DNA of 64,000 nt from Evansella sp. LMS18 (GTDB taxonomy: Bacteria > Bacillota > Bacilli > Bacillales > Salisediminibacteriaceae): NCBI RefSeq assembly GCF_024362785.1, contig NZ_CP093301.1, forward strand, positions 2,356,001 through 2,420,000, read 5' to 3'. Of the stretch, positions 33,642 through 42,690 are shown piece by piece. The notes below the pieces were generated by a model. The model ran no database searches, was not told the origin of the DNA, and saw only the letters and a program-made list of their open reading frames with translations. Within the stretch, counting starts at the first letter, position 1. Each line of letters starts with the position of its first letter. The translations under genes were made by a program, and so were the position numbers.

Positions 33642-35033
33642 TCAATAATATCGCCTGCCGCCGGCAAATCTCTCTGAGAAAAACTCATCATGATCCAGAT
33701 GGCGGGTTGTTACGCCAGAAGACTCAGATGCAATGATAAACTGGTCATGGCCGATATAAATTCCAGGCAGGTAACTGCTTGAACCTTCGAAAAAGACAAG
33801 GTCACCGATTTCCAGCTCGCTCCGCTCTATTTTTTCTCCGGCCTCGAACTGTGCATTCGCGGTGTCGGGGAGATTGATACCAAGGCTTTCCTGGTATACA
33901 TATTTTACGAGTCCGGAGGTGTTGAAGCCTTCGTCTGGTGATGTGCCGCCGGATTCAAAAGGCGTGTAAAGAAGGCTGGCTGCCTCCTGGACCACAGGGT
34001 GCTCGCCCTGGAGGCTCATGCTGTCGTATCTTCGGGCGCCTGTGTAGTTGTCGTTCCAGTAATCGTTCAGATAAGATATCTGTGTTTTCGCTTCTGTTCT
34101 GCTCGCATGGATCATCAGGGCCTCCCCGAGGTAAATGCCTGCGTGTGTAATCTCCCCATTGCCCCGGTCTTCATCCTCCAGGTCAATACCTGAGAAAAAC
34201 AGGATGTCTCCTGGTTCAAGGTTGCTTTGGTCAACCGCTTCCCCAATGAGGTATTGGTCAGTAGTAACCCGTGGAATGTAGACGTCCATGCTCTCACGGA
34301 AAACGAGCTGGGTAAAAAACGAGCAATCGAAGGCTTCCAGAGTATTGCCTCCGAATTCGTATGGAGTATCAAGGTATTCCATCGCGTGCCGTACTGCAGG
34401 GTGGCTGTGGTCTGTGTACGTGTCAGGATGAAGGGCTGCTTTTTCCTCCTCTGTAAGGCGTTTCCCCCCTGCAAAGTTTTCCGTCCAGAAACCCCCGTCC
34501 TGCAGACGCAGTGTCTCCACCCCGTTGCTTTGTGAGGCGGTCATAAACTCTCCGTGCCCTAAGTAAATCCCGCTCATTAGTGTGTTTCCTTCAAAAAAGA
34601 CGAGGTCCCCTGGGTAAAGATCTTCGGCTGTAACCTGTTCGCCGAGTTCATTCTGGTGCTGGGCAATCCGGGGCATGCGGAGACCGGTGGTTTCCTCATA
34701 CACGTGCTGGGTGAATCCGGAAGAATTAAAGCCTTCTTCGGGCGAGGAACCGCCGGACTGGAAAGGTGTGCCCTCCAGGCTTCTGGCTGCAGACAGGATG
34801 TCTTCTGTCTCCGGGTCCAGATCTCCGTAATCCCTGTCGGAAAAGATATCCTTCATCCTATTTTCTGTTTCTGTTGGTTGGGTTTCGCTGGTGTTATTGC
34901 CAGTTGTCGGAGTGTCACTCGTAAAGCTAATAAAATCCCACGGTCTGAAGAGGAGAGCAAGGATGAGTAAAAGTGCGCCAACCATTAGAAAAGTCGTCCC
35001 GTTGTTCCTGGCTGCTGTCCGCCTTCGCGCCAT
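33642..35033 (-). CDS. Membrane-anchored protein with three NlpC/P60 modules, only the middle one intact
   Basis: 463 residues. One N-terminal membrane anchor (FLMVGALLLILALLF) and a Thr-rich linker are followed by three tandem NlpC/P60 modules at about 78-190, 212-336 and 345-463. The middle module has the catalytic Cys237 (AFDCSFF), His297 (ITHAGIYLG) and His309. The first module has Ser104 in the Cys position (GFNSSGF) and Met153 in the His position. The third has Thr372 (GFNTSGL) and Leu422. The outer modules are therefore predicted to be dead and probably bind wall peptides, leaving one active endopeptidase. It faces outwards. Starts at the ATG 35031-35033 after GGGGTG. Confidence 0.85.
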   Translation of the reverse strand: MARRRTAARNNGTTFLMVGALLLILALLFRPWDFISFTSDTPTTGNNTSETQPTETENRMKDIFSDRDYGDLDPETEDILSAARSLEGTPFQSGGSSPEEGFNSSGFTQHVYEETTGLRMPRIAQHQNELGEQVTAEDLYPGDLVFFEGNTLMSGIYLGHGEFMTASQSNGVETLRLQDGGFWTENFAGGKRLTEEEKAALHPDTYTDHSHPAVRHAMEYLDTPYEFGGNTLEAFDCSFFTQLVFRESMDVYIPRVTTDQYLIGEAVDQSNLEPGDILFFSGIDLEDEDRGNGEITHAGIYLGEALMIHASRTEAKTQISYLNDYWNDNYTGARRYDSMSLQGEHPVVQEAASLLYTPFESGGTSPDEGFNTSGLVKYVYQESLGINLPDTANAQFEAGEKIERSELEIGDLVFFEGSSSYLPGIYIGHDQFIIASESSGVTTRHLDHDEFFSERFAGGRRYY

Positions 35034-35133
35034 AAGTCATCACCCCTTTTTGAAAAATATGTAAGTTACTATCAGTCTATCAACGGTGAAGGAGGGTTGT
35101 AAAGGGGAGGGGATGATGCGGTTCATCAGGACT

Positions 35134-35300
35134 TGTGCGTAAGCTCATTGGAGTCGTGCGAATCACCCGGGAAGTTGTGCGAATGGCCATGGGAAATGAA
35201 CGAATAGTGGTTCGAGTTGTGCAAATAGCAGGGACCTGTGCGAATCACCCGGGGAAATGAACGAATAGGAGGTTAAAACGTGCGATTAACTAAGGGCGGA
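35134..35300. repeat. 21-bp-period array with 82-bp super-period, core GTGCGAA / GAACGAA
   Basis: Eight units begin GTGCG(A/T)A or GAACGAA with spacing 21, 21, 21, 21, 19, 21, 21. The phrase GTGCGAATCACCCGGG at 35156 recurs at 35238, 82 bp later. The array occupies a divergent gap. Confidence 0.85.
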
Positions 35301-35349
35301 GCAAATAATTTTTTGGAAAGAGGATTTTTATTAATTAGAGTTGGTGATT

Positions 35350-35550
35350 TTCGCAGGTTTCGCGTGATAATATCATTGTTTGGCGTGATAACTATACGAT
35401 TTGGCGCGATAACTGCTGAGTTTGGCGTGATAACCCATTGATTCGGCGTGATACAGCTTCACAACGTTGAGCCAATCAACGAAACTAGCTGATCAATCAA
35501 CGAAAAACAATATTCAATGAACGAAAACAGGCAATCAATCAACGAACCCG
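35350..35550. repeat. Two adjoining 21-bp-period arrays, cores GGCGTGATAAC and CAATCAACGAA
   Basis: Five GGCGTGATAA-type units in 21-bp steps (about 35360-35455) are followed after a 30-bp break by four CAATCAACGAA units in 21-bp steps (about 35471-35550). The second core is the one used again at 41.3 kb. With the array before it, this fills most of 35034-35674. Confidence 0.85.
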
Positions 35551-35674
35551 CTGCAAATCCACCTTCCCCAAAAACCGGCAGTAAATTAATCAGCTTTCCC
35601 TCCCTGCGTGAAACCTGCTAAACTTAATTAAAATCGATTAAAGGAAATTTACAGAAAAAGGACGTCTATTAAAT

Positions 35675-36523
35675 ATGTATAACTGCGGTCTTGTATTAGA
35701 AGGGGGAGGGATGAAGGGACTCTATACTGCAGGGGTTCTGGAGTACTTCCTTGAGAATGATATATTTTTCAGCTATGTAAGCGGCGTTTCCGCCGGGGCG
35801 TGCATGGGTGCATCCTATGTGTCGAGGCAGAAGGGACGGAACAAAGAGGTGAACGTAGGCCTGGCAAGCGACCCCCGCTTTCTGTCCTGGCGTAACCTTA
35901 TTTTTAAAAGAGAGCTGTTCGGTATGGATTTCCTATTTGATGAAATACCAAATAAGCTCGTTCCGTTTGATTACGAAGCGTTTCAGGAGTCGGAAGAGCG
36001 CTTTCTCGTCGCAACGATGGACTGCCAGACGGGAGAGGCCCGCTACTATGATAAAGAGAAGCACGGGAGGGACATACTGAAAATCATCCGGGCTTCTAGC
36101 TCCCTGCCTTTTATTGCAGCTCCTGTGGAATATGAGGGGAGGATGCTCCTGGACGGCGGACTGGTTGATCCGGTCCCTGTTAAAAAATCGATTGAAGATG
36201 GGAATGAAAAAAATATAGTAGTGCTGACAAAAGGGGAAAATAAACGTCTCGAACCTGGAAGAACTTCAGGTCTTATGAGGCTGCTGTACCGAAAGTACCC
36301 GGCTGTAGCGGAGTCGTTCAGAAAGCGGCTCGTTACATATAACGAAACTCTTGCTTTCCTCGAAAAAGAACAGGAAAACGGCAATATATTTATCATCCAG
36401 CCCTCTTTGGAACTTCCAGTAAGCAGTTTTGAACGTAACGAAGCAAGGCTGCTTCGTTTGTATGACCTTGGATATAACGATGCGAAAAGTAATGCCGGCC
36501 TGCTGAAAGAATGGCTGGCATAA
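35675..36523 (+). CDS. Patatin-like phospholipase (YjjU/RssA type)
   Basis: 282 residues. The catalytic dyad is Ser in GVSAGAC (about 40) and Asp in LLDGGLVDP (about 160). The oxyanion loop GGGMKGLYTAGVL is present, as are the family's C-terminal features. Patatins of this group hydrolyse acyl esters of lipids inside the cell; the true substrate is unknown. The gene stands alone and ends in a bidirectional terminator. Confidence 0.88.
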   Translation: MYNCGLVLEGGGMKGLYTAGVLEYFLENDIFFSYVSGVSAGACMGASYVSRQKGRNKEVNVGLASDPRFLSWRNLIFKRELFGMDFLFDEIPNKLVPFDYEAFQESEERFLVATMDCQTGEARYYDKEKHGRDILKIIRASSSLPFIAAPVEYEGRMLLDGGLVDPVPVKKSIEDGNEKNIVVLTKGENKRLEPGRTSGLMRLLYRKYPAVAESFRKRLVTYNETLAFLEKEQENGNIFIIQPSLELPVSSFERNEARLLRLYDLGYNDAKSNAGLLKEWLA

Positions 36524-36553
36524 AAAAGCAAGGGCTGCTTGCCCTTGCTTTAA
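36523..36553. terminator. Bidirectional terminator
   Basis: AAAGCAAGGGC / GCCCTTGCTTT stem between convergent genes. Confidence 0.9.
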
Positions 36554-38764
36554 CTATCGTTTCTTCAATTCACTGATGAAATTCCTGAGGGACGGCTCTT
36601 TATCTGCTAAAAATCTTTCCAGTTCCTTTTCATCTCCTTCAAAAGAGAGCTTCAACGCTTCCATCAATGATTGCTCTTCCACAGATTCCAGGTTTTCAAC
36701 GAGTGGAGTCCAGTCCAGAATTTCATAGAATCGTTCTTTATTTTCCTGTGCCATCTCCAGTACTTTATTCCGTTCCGTCCCCAGGTACAGTTCCAGTGCA
36801 AGAAGATTTCCAATATACTCGTTGGATCGATCTTCTTCCATTACTTCATGGAATAAGCTGCGGGCTTCCTCCAGTTCACCGAGCCTTGTTAAGGTTATCC
36901 CGTACAAAGCTTTTACATAGTAAGATTGCTTGCCCTCAGGCACTTCTTCCTGATACCTGGAATACCACTTAGCTGTTTCCGTCCAGTCCCCGGCTGAAAA
37001 ATAATACTCAATGATATGGAATAAAGTGCCTTCATCCGGAGCAAGCTCATAAAGCTTTTTCTGATATTCGATAGTTTCTTCTTCATTTTTTTCATCAAGG
37101 CCGTTAATCCTCGTGATCATCCTCAGGCTGTGGATATCATCAGCATCTGCTTTATAAAGAGCCAGTGCTTCTCTGACTTTTCCTTTCATAAGCAGGTTAT
37201 CCGCTTCCGTCATCTCCCGCTCCTGCAGCTGGAAAAACGGCAGAGCTCCCATAGTTTCTTCCTTGAGGCGGTACCCATTACTCTGGCCGATGAATTCCCC
37301 ATCTTCATCAAAAGCATGCACATACCAGAAATAGCTTCCGTGCACGTTTGCAAAGGCGAGGAGACTTTCCGGCTGAACGCTGTCCCACTCCTCATCACCG
37401 AATGAAAATCCTACAGTTTTTGCGTACAGATCATCAGCTTTAAATGTAATCTGTGACTCTGGTATTTCCTCCATAAATCCTACGGAGAGGGAGCCAGCAC
37501 CACCATCCACCTCAATTCCTAAAAATATCGTGTAGCTGGCAGCATCAGGATAGTCCTCCCAGTCAAACGTAATCGTCTCATTCTCAAGTGTTTCAAAGTC
37601 TTTTGGACTGTTTATTTCGATGAGAGGGGTCAGCTCAATGTCATACTGTTCAGCTTCACCAGCCTCAAGGTCGACCCATTCATACATATCTGCCGGCCAC
37701 GACCAGCCGTCCACTTGCTCAAGGAGCAGGCCAACCTGCACCTGATAGCTTCCAGGTGCAACTCCGTGGAAAGAATAGCTTCCGTCCGGGCCTGTTACTG
37801 TTCCATATTTTTCACCAAAGGGGGAGGGGCTGGTCCTCATGACATTCGGTTCATCTTTTAAAAATACGCCGGCATTAGCCAGCGGCTGGCCGTCAGACCT
37901 CGTTATCCTTCCTTCCATGGAAGCGCTCCATGCATTATCATCCATAGACTCTATACTTGCTTTTAAGTCTTCAGCAACTGTTAAATAATAGCTTTCTTCC
38001 TGAAACTCATTTGTATATTCCGGATCATGCTCCTTCATTTCTTCCAGAAGCTGCCGCTCATGCTCCCGATAATCTTCCATTGCAGCGTCCAGTACAGCCA
38101 GAGCTTCCTCAGTTTTATCCTGGAGCATATAAGACCGGGCTTCTAACATGGCAACCTGAAGTCTTGCATCAGGAAAGCTTTCCGGAATCTCCTTTTCATA
38201 CTGGTCTATAAGTGCTTCGGCAGCTTCGAATTCCTGGAAGTTAACAGCCTGTTCTATGTTCCTTAGCTTTAATTCATGGTAATGCTCACTATTATTATCG
38301 TAACGCCCAGCTGCTTTTTGGAGAGTGAGACTAAGATTTTCATAATCGCCTACGCCATAGTAATATACCGAAAGAATATCTGCTGCTTTCCTGTGCGTGT
38401 CCCCTGCAGGGCCTTTTTCCAGGTATTCAAGAAAGTAAGGCGCGCTTTCCTCCAGTGTAAAATAACGCTCAGCCGCTTCAGGGCCCGGTCCCATTATGCC
38501 GGAGGGGCTTACATATATATCATAATGCGCTCCAGGTGCCGGGCTAATCATATATTTCTCGATCAGTTGCAGCCGGTTTCGGGACTTACTCTCTATATTT
38601 TCAATGATACGTTCTTTAGCCTGCTCTGTTTCCCCGCTTGCCAGCTGGCGGCTGATACTCCAGGTTTCGAGCGGCGGCTGGAGAAAACTGATGAATATAA
38701 CTAGAAAAACAATTCCCGTAACGATACTAAGCACGAGATGTTTCACCTTCATTTTTACTCTCAT
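36554..38764 (-). CDS. Large membrane-anchored TPR protein with a carboxypeptidase-regulatory-like domain, product of an ECF sigma operon
   Basis: 736 residues. N-terminal membrane anchor at 8-28, then an outside part. Helical TPR-like repeats fill about 35-275 and 525-735 (for example ADNLLMKGKVREALALYKADAD and YVKALYGITLTRLGELEEARSLF). Between them are a carboxypeptidase-regulatory-like beta domain at about 290-380 (GRITRSDGQPLANAGVFLKD, TGPDGSYSFHGVAPGSYQV) and an Ig-like stretch. Its start overlaps the stop of the anti-sigma gene (ATGA), so it belongs to the sigma/anti-sigma operon. Function unknown; a scaffold or sensor at the cell surface is a guess. Confidence 0.75.
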   Translation of the reverse strand: MRVKMKVKHLVLSIVTGIVFLVIFISFLQPPLETWSISRQLASGETEQAKERIIENIESKSRNRLQLIEKYMISPAPGAHYDIYVSPSGIMGPGPEAAERYFTLEESAPYFLEYLEKGPAGDTHRKAADILSVYYYGVGDYENLSLTLQKAAGRYDNNSEHYHELKLRNIEQAVNFQEFEAAEALIDQYEKEIPESFPDARLQVAMLEARSYMLQDKTEEALAVLDAAMEDYREHERQLLEEMKEHDPEYTNEFQEESYYLTVAEDLKASIESMDDNAWSASMEGRITRSDGQPLANAGVFLKDEPNVMRTSPSPFGEKYGTVTGPDGSYSFHGVAPGSYQVQVGLLLEQVDGWSWPADMYEWVDLEAGEAEQYDIELTPLIEINSPKDFETLENETITFDWEDYPDAASYTIFLGIEVDGGAGSLSVGFMEEIPESQITFKADDLYAKTVGFSFGDEEWDSVQPESLLAFANVHGSYFWYVHAFDEDGEFIGQSNGYRLKEETMGALPFFQLQEREMTEADNLLMKGKVREALALYKADADDIHSLRMITRINGLDEKNEEETIEYQKKLYELAPDEGTLFHIIEYYFSAGDWTETAKWYSRYQEEVPEGKQSYYVKALYGITLTRLGELEEARSLFHEVMEEDRSNEYIGNLLALELYLGTERNKVLEMAQENKERFYEILDWTPLVENLESVEEQSLMEALKLSFEGDEKELERFLADKEPSLRNFISELKKR

Positions 38765-39075
38765 CGGTCGGTTTCCTCTCTTTCCAGGAGATCGCTCCAG
38801 TAAATATTTCCGCCTTTCTCGATGAGCTCCCTATGTCCGTCAGGAGCTGTTTCAGAAATAATAAACGCAGAACCGGCTGAAAGGAAGAGGAAGAGGGCCG
38901 CGCCCACTGGCACTAAAGGAATGCTTATTTCTTTGTTCCACAAACGGTCGAGTTTTTCCCGGAAAGATTTCGGATGTGTGCGGGCAGTGACTTTTCCCGC
39001 TGCAATAAACTTGTACTGAGTCAGCTCTTCCTCCAGTATTTGCTTAGCTTTCCTTTGCTCTTCTCTCGTGTTCAT
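38761..39075 (-). CDS. Putative anti-sigma factor (short membrane protein)
   Basis: 104 residues from the ATG at 39073-39075; two nearby ATG codons (39082-39084 and 39076-39078) are alternatives. A cytosolic N-terminal half (TREEQRKAKQILEEELTQYKF) precedes one membrane helix at about 55-75 (IPLVPVGAALFLFLSAGSAFII) and a short outer tail. It overlaps the upstream ECF sigma gene by 32 bases and touches the downstream TPR gene, the position expected of its inhibitor. It lacks a known zinc anti-sigma motif. Confidence 0.65.
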   Translation of the reverse strand: MNTREEQRKAKQILEEELTQYKFIAAGKVTARTHPKSFREKLDRLWNKEISIPLVPVGAALFLFLSAGSAFIISETAPDGHRELIEKGGNIYWSDLLEREETDR

Positions 39076-39616
39076 CATCCTCATCCCCTCTCTCCAAAAA
39101 ATCCTTTAACAGCCTGCGTCCGCGGGCGATTCTTGTTTTTACCGTGTTCTCGTTTTCCTGAAGCATTTCAGAGATCTCCCTGATGGGCAGCTCATGGAAA
39201 TAAAATAGTGTGATTGCCTCTCTGTAATGATAGGCGAGAGACTGGATGCCTTTATGTAAAAGTTCATTTCTCTGGGCTGTCAGGAGGGCGGCTTCAGGCA
39301 GAGGGTCAGTTTCTGCGAGCTGATTGAATGCTGCTTCTTTTTTTGCCAGAAAAATGTTTTTCCAGCTCCACTTTCTCATTCTCGCCCTGCAGCCGTTAAC
39401 AGTGATGATAACGAGCCAGCCTTTTAATTTGCTGCCATCTTCCAGCTGCTCCATTTTCTGAAACGCTGTGACAAATGTATCCTGGACAATTTCTTCTGCT
39501 AAATAATGGTCTTTCACAAGCAGCACTGCTGTCCTTAGCAGTTCATTACCGTAAAGCTGCATCAGCTCATTCAAAGCGCTTTCCTCTCCGTTACGCAATC
39601 GCTCAACCAAATCCAC
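39044..39616 (-). CDS. ECF-type RNA polymerase sigma factor
   Basis: 190 residues from a GTG at 39614-39616, with GAGAGGGGG seven bases upstream. Region 2 is ELLRTAVLLVKDHYLAEEIVQDTFVTAF and LKGWLVIITVNGCRARMRKWSW; region 4 is YHYREAITLFYFHELPIREISEMLQENENTVKTRIARGRRLLK. It leads a three-gene operon with overlapping starts (sigma, putative anti-sigma, TPR effector). TGAAAC, a typical ECF -35 element, lies about 50 bases upstream with a weak CGGCAT -10, hinting at autoregulation. Confidence 0.9.
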   Translation of the reverse strand: MDLVERLRNGEESALNELMQLYGNELLRTAVLLVKDHYLAEEIVQDTFVTAFQKMEQLEDGSKLKGWLVIITVNGCRARMRKWSWKNIFLAKKEAAFNQLAETDPLPEAALLTAQRNELLHKGIQSLAYHYREAITLFYFHELPIREISEMLQENENTVKTRIARGRRLLKDFLERGDEDDEHERRAKES

Positions 39617-39776
39617 CCCTGTGCCCCCTCTCACTAATAAAGATGCCGGCTGGAAAAAATAAGTTTCATATATTGGGAAATTAATTTGAATTTTTTTCTA
39701 ATTAAGTTATTTTAGCACGTATCCAGGCGCTGTCTTTGTGTTTATTTAGGATTTTGCTGAGGAGGGCCTCGCAAGA

Positions 39777-40335
39777 TTGGGTTCGGTAACGCAGGAACGT
39801 CCATCATGCCCGAACTCCGGAAAAACCGTTGAGAAAGGTAATGCAGGAGCGTCCATCATGCCCAAAATCCGGAAAAACTGTTGAGAAAGGTAACGCAGGA
39901 GCGTCCATCATGCCCGAACTCCGGAAAAAATGCTGAGAAAGGTAACGCAGGAGCGTCCATTATGCCCGAACCTCGGAAAAAATGCTGAGAAAGGTAACGC
40001 AGGAGCGTCCATTATGCCCGAACTCAGGAAAAACTGTTGAGAAAGGTAACGTTGGAGCGTCCATCATGCCCGAACTTCGGAAAAAATGCTGAGAAAGGTA
40101 ACGCAGGAGCGTCCATCATGCCCGAACTCCCGAAAAACCGTTGAGAAAGGTAATGTAGGAGCGTTCATCATGCCCGAACTTCGGAAAAACCGTTGAGAAA
40201 GGTAATGCAGGAGCGTCCATCATGCCCGAACTCCGGAAAAAAACGCTGAGAAAGGTAACGCAGGAGCGTCTATCATGCCCGAACTCCGGAAAAACCATTG
40301 AGAAAGGTAACGCTGGAGCGTCTATCATACCTGTT
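39777..40335. repeat. 52-bp tandem array, eleven units (type A)
   Basis: Eleven copies of a unit starting GGTAA(C/T)GCAGGAGCGT... with GGTAA at 39785, 39837, 39889, 39941, 39993, 40045, 40097, 40149, 40201, 40254 and 40306. Each has a 27-base hairpin-like part ending CATGCCC and a 25-base linker with CTC...GAG. The period is not a multiple of three, so it is not coding. It fills the divergent gap between the ECF operon and an SDR gene. Confidence 0.95.
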
Positions 40336-40420
40336 CATCGTATACTCCACCGAGGTTTAGATGTATCACCTCAGGGAATACAAAACACTGACATTTAAAT
40401 GACAGGGGGCGTGTTTTTTT

Positions 40421-41206
40421 ATGGCAAAAACAATCTTTATTACCGGAGCAGGAACGGGTCTTGGTAAGGGGACCGCTTTAGGTCTTGCAAAGGAAGGCCA
40501 CCGTGTGATCGCAACCGTGGAAATTTTTCCCCAGGTAACTGCTTTGCGGGAAGCTGCGGAAGCGGAAGGTGTTGATATTGAAGTTTTTAAGATGGATATC
40601 ACTGATCCCGAAGACCAGGCCCTTATGCATAAATACGATTTTGATATTTTTGTGGCCAATGCAGCGATTAATGAAGGCGGGCCGATCAGCGAAGTGCCGG
40701 TGGATAAGCTGCGGGAGATCATGGAAGTGAACGTCTTCAGCACGCTGGAAACGGCACAGATTGCCGCTGAAAAATTTGTTGAAAAGCGGTCTGGAAAAAT
40801 CGTTTTCCTATCCTCCATGGCAGGGCTGATGGCATCTGCTTATACAGGGCTTTATGCAGCTTCCAAGCATGCACTTGAGGCGATTGCAAAAACAATGAAG
40901 GAAGAAATGGAGCATTTCGGGGTTCAGGTAGCAACGATTAACCCAGGGCCATTCAATACAGGCTTCAACGACCGTGCTGCCGAAGCGAAATGGAGATGGT
41001 ACCATGAGGATATCCATTTCTCTCCGAAAGAAGAAATGCAAAAAGTGGACGAGGGTATGTCCGACCAGTTTGACCCGGAAGATATGATTGCGAAGATGGT
41101 GGAAGTCATCCCGAAAGATTCCCATAAATTCCGCACAGCATACCCGCCGGAAACAGAGAAACAAATGAAGGAAGAAGAAGCGGAAAACTGGGAGAAAGAT
41201 ATTTAA
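40421..41206 (+). CDS. Short-chain dehydrogenase/reductase
   Basis: 261 residues. The cofactor loop TGAGTGLGKGTA, the NAAI (NNAG-equivalent) motif, catalytic Ser in FLSSMAGLM and the YAASK catalytic pair define a classical SDR. Residue choice at the end of beta-2 (TVEIFPQ) does not settle NAD versus NADP. The C-terminus is unusually acidic. Substrate unknown. It stands alone between two large repeat arrays and has its own terminator. The ribosome site is weak (CAGGGGGCG). Confidence 0.85.
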   Translation: MAKTIFITGAGTGLGKGTALGLAKEGHRVIATVEIFPQVTALREAAEAEGVDIEVFKMDITDPEDQALMHKYDFDIFVANAAINEGGPISEVPVDKLREIMEVNVFSTLETAQIAAEKFVEKRSGKIVFLSSMAGLMASAYTGLYAASKHALEAIAKTMKEEMEHFGVQVATINPGPFNTGFNDRAAEAKWRWYHEDIHFSPKEEMQKVDEGMSDQFDPEDMIAKMVEVIPKDSHKFRTAYPPETEKQMKEEEAENWEKDI

Positions 41207-41226
41207 CATTTTGTGTGATAACCATG

Positions 41227-41257
41227 GACCCTTGCTGACGCAAGGGTTCTTTTTTGG
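41227..41257 (+). terminator. Terminator after SDR
   Basis: ACCCTTGC-TGAC-GCAAGGGT hairpin, then a T run. Confidence 0.9.
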
Positions 41258-41324
41258 TGTGAGTGCGCTAATAAATAGCAGGGATTTAAACCCGGCAGTT
41301 ATTAATCGGTGAAGCTGGAGGTTC

Positions 41325-41852
41325 AATTATCGAAATTGGTTATTCAATCAACGAAACTTGATGTTCAATCAACGAAAAAGGGGAGTCAATCAACGAAAAC
41401 GAGCGTTTAATCGACGAACGTGAATCCAATCAACGAAATGTGATGTTCAATCAACGAAAAAGAGGAGTCAATCAACGAAATCGAGCGTTCAATCAACGAA
41501 CGTGAATCCAATCAACGAAATGTGATGTTCAATCAACGAAAAAGGGGAGTCAATCACCGAAAACGAGCGTTTAATCAACGAACGTGAATCCAATCAACGA
41601 AATGTGATGTTCAATCAACGAAAAAGAGGAGTCAATCAACGAAATCGAGCGTTCGATCGACGAACGTGAATTCAATCAACGAAACTTGATGTTCAATCAA
41701 CGAAAAAAAGGAGTCAATCACCGAAAACGAGCGTTTAATCAACGAACGTGAATCCAATCAACGAAACTTGATGTTCAATCAACGAAAAAGAGGAGTCAAT
41801 CAACGAAATCGAGCGTTCGATCAACGAAAACGAGCATTCAATCGACAGACTG
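41325..41852. repeat. 21-bp array with six 82-bp higher-order repeats, core CAATCAACGAA
   Basis: About 25 units of AATCAACGAA, each with 10-11 bases of filler. The filler cycles through four versions (GATGTT, GGAGT, GAGCGTT, CGTGAAT), giving unit lengths of 21, 21, 21 and 19 and an exact 82-bp super-period: GATGTTC anchors at 41360, 41442, 41524, 41606, 41688 and 41770. This occupies most of 41258-42006. Confidence 0.95.
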
Positions 41853-42006
41853 CATTTTAATCAACCATTCCATTCCCCTCCCACTCCTGTGTATCTTTTC
41901 AAAAGCTCTTTCCGTATACTTAATTAACCAGAAACATATAATTCGCAGTCGGTATGGAATAACCTTACAATCTCGATTATCATTAATTAGGAAAGGGGGC
42001 AGAAGG

Positions 42007-42690
42007 ATGCGAGTATTTGCGGTAGAGGATGATGAGCAAATCGTTAAGGAGATGCAATCCCGCCTGAAGCAATGGGGATTTGAAGTGATAGTGCCGGATG
42101 ATTTCAACGACATAATGACTTCGTTCAGAGAAGCTGAACCAGGAATTGTGCTGATGGATATTCAGCTCCCAGCCTATGACGGCTACTACTGGTGCCGGCA
42201 GATTCGCAGTGAGTCCACTGTGCCGATAGTATTCTTATCATCTAGGGACCACCCGCTGGACGTCGTTATGGCGATGCAGCTTGGGGGAGATGATTACATA
42301 CAAAAGCCATATAATATGGAAGTGCTGACAGCGAAGCTTCAGGCAGTAGCACGGAGGACGTACGAATATCAGGAGCCCCCGCGTCATAATCCAGCCTGGA
42401 ACGGGGCGACGCTCCATATGGAAAAAGGACTTCTCATCAGAGGAGAACATACTGTGGAGCTTACTAAGAATGAATTATACATATTAGCGATTCTTCTGGA
42501 GCATCGCGATGAAATAGTGACGAGAGATGCACTGATCAGAAAGCTTTGGGATGATGAACGTTTCGTTAACGACAACACGCTGACAGTAAATGTCGGGAGG
42601 CTCCGCCAGAAAGTAGCGGATATAGGGCTTGAAGGGGCAATCGTTACAAAGAAAGGACTCGGCTATATGGCGGTGACAATAGAGAAATGA
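42007..42690 (+). CDS. Response regulator, OmpR/PhoB family (BceR type)
   Basis: 227 residues. Receiver domain with acidic pocket EDDEQI, phosphorylated Asp in VLMDIQLPAYDG and Lys in YIQKPYN, then a winged-helix DNA-binding domain (ELTKNELYILAILLEH, NTLTVNVGRLRQK). It is the first gene of a regulator-kinase-ATPase-permease locus of the Bce type, which senses and removes cell-wall-active peptides such as bacitracin. Overlaps the kinase gene by four bases. Confidence 0.92.
   Translation: MRVFAVEDDEQIVKEMQSRLKQWGFEVIVPDDFNDIMTSFREAEPGIVLMDIQLPAYDGYYWCRQIRSESTVPIVFLSSRDHPLDVVMAMQLGGDDYIQKPYNMEVLTAKLQAVARRTYEYQEPPRHNPAWNGATLHMEKGLLIRGEHTVELTKNELYILAILLEHRDEIVTRDALIRKLWDDERFVNDNTLTVNVGRLRQKVADIGLEGAIVTKKGLGYMAVTIEK

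Noticed and set aside
41325-41852. CAATCAACGAA array as a replication origin or DnaA-box cluster
   Set aside because: The core does not match TTATNCACA, no replication genes are near, and other cores with the same period occur widely.
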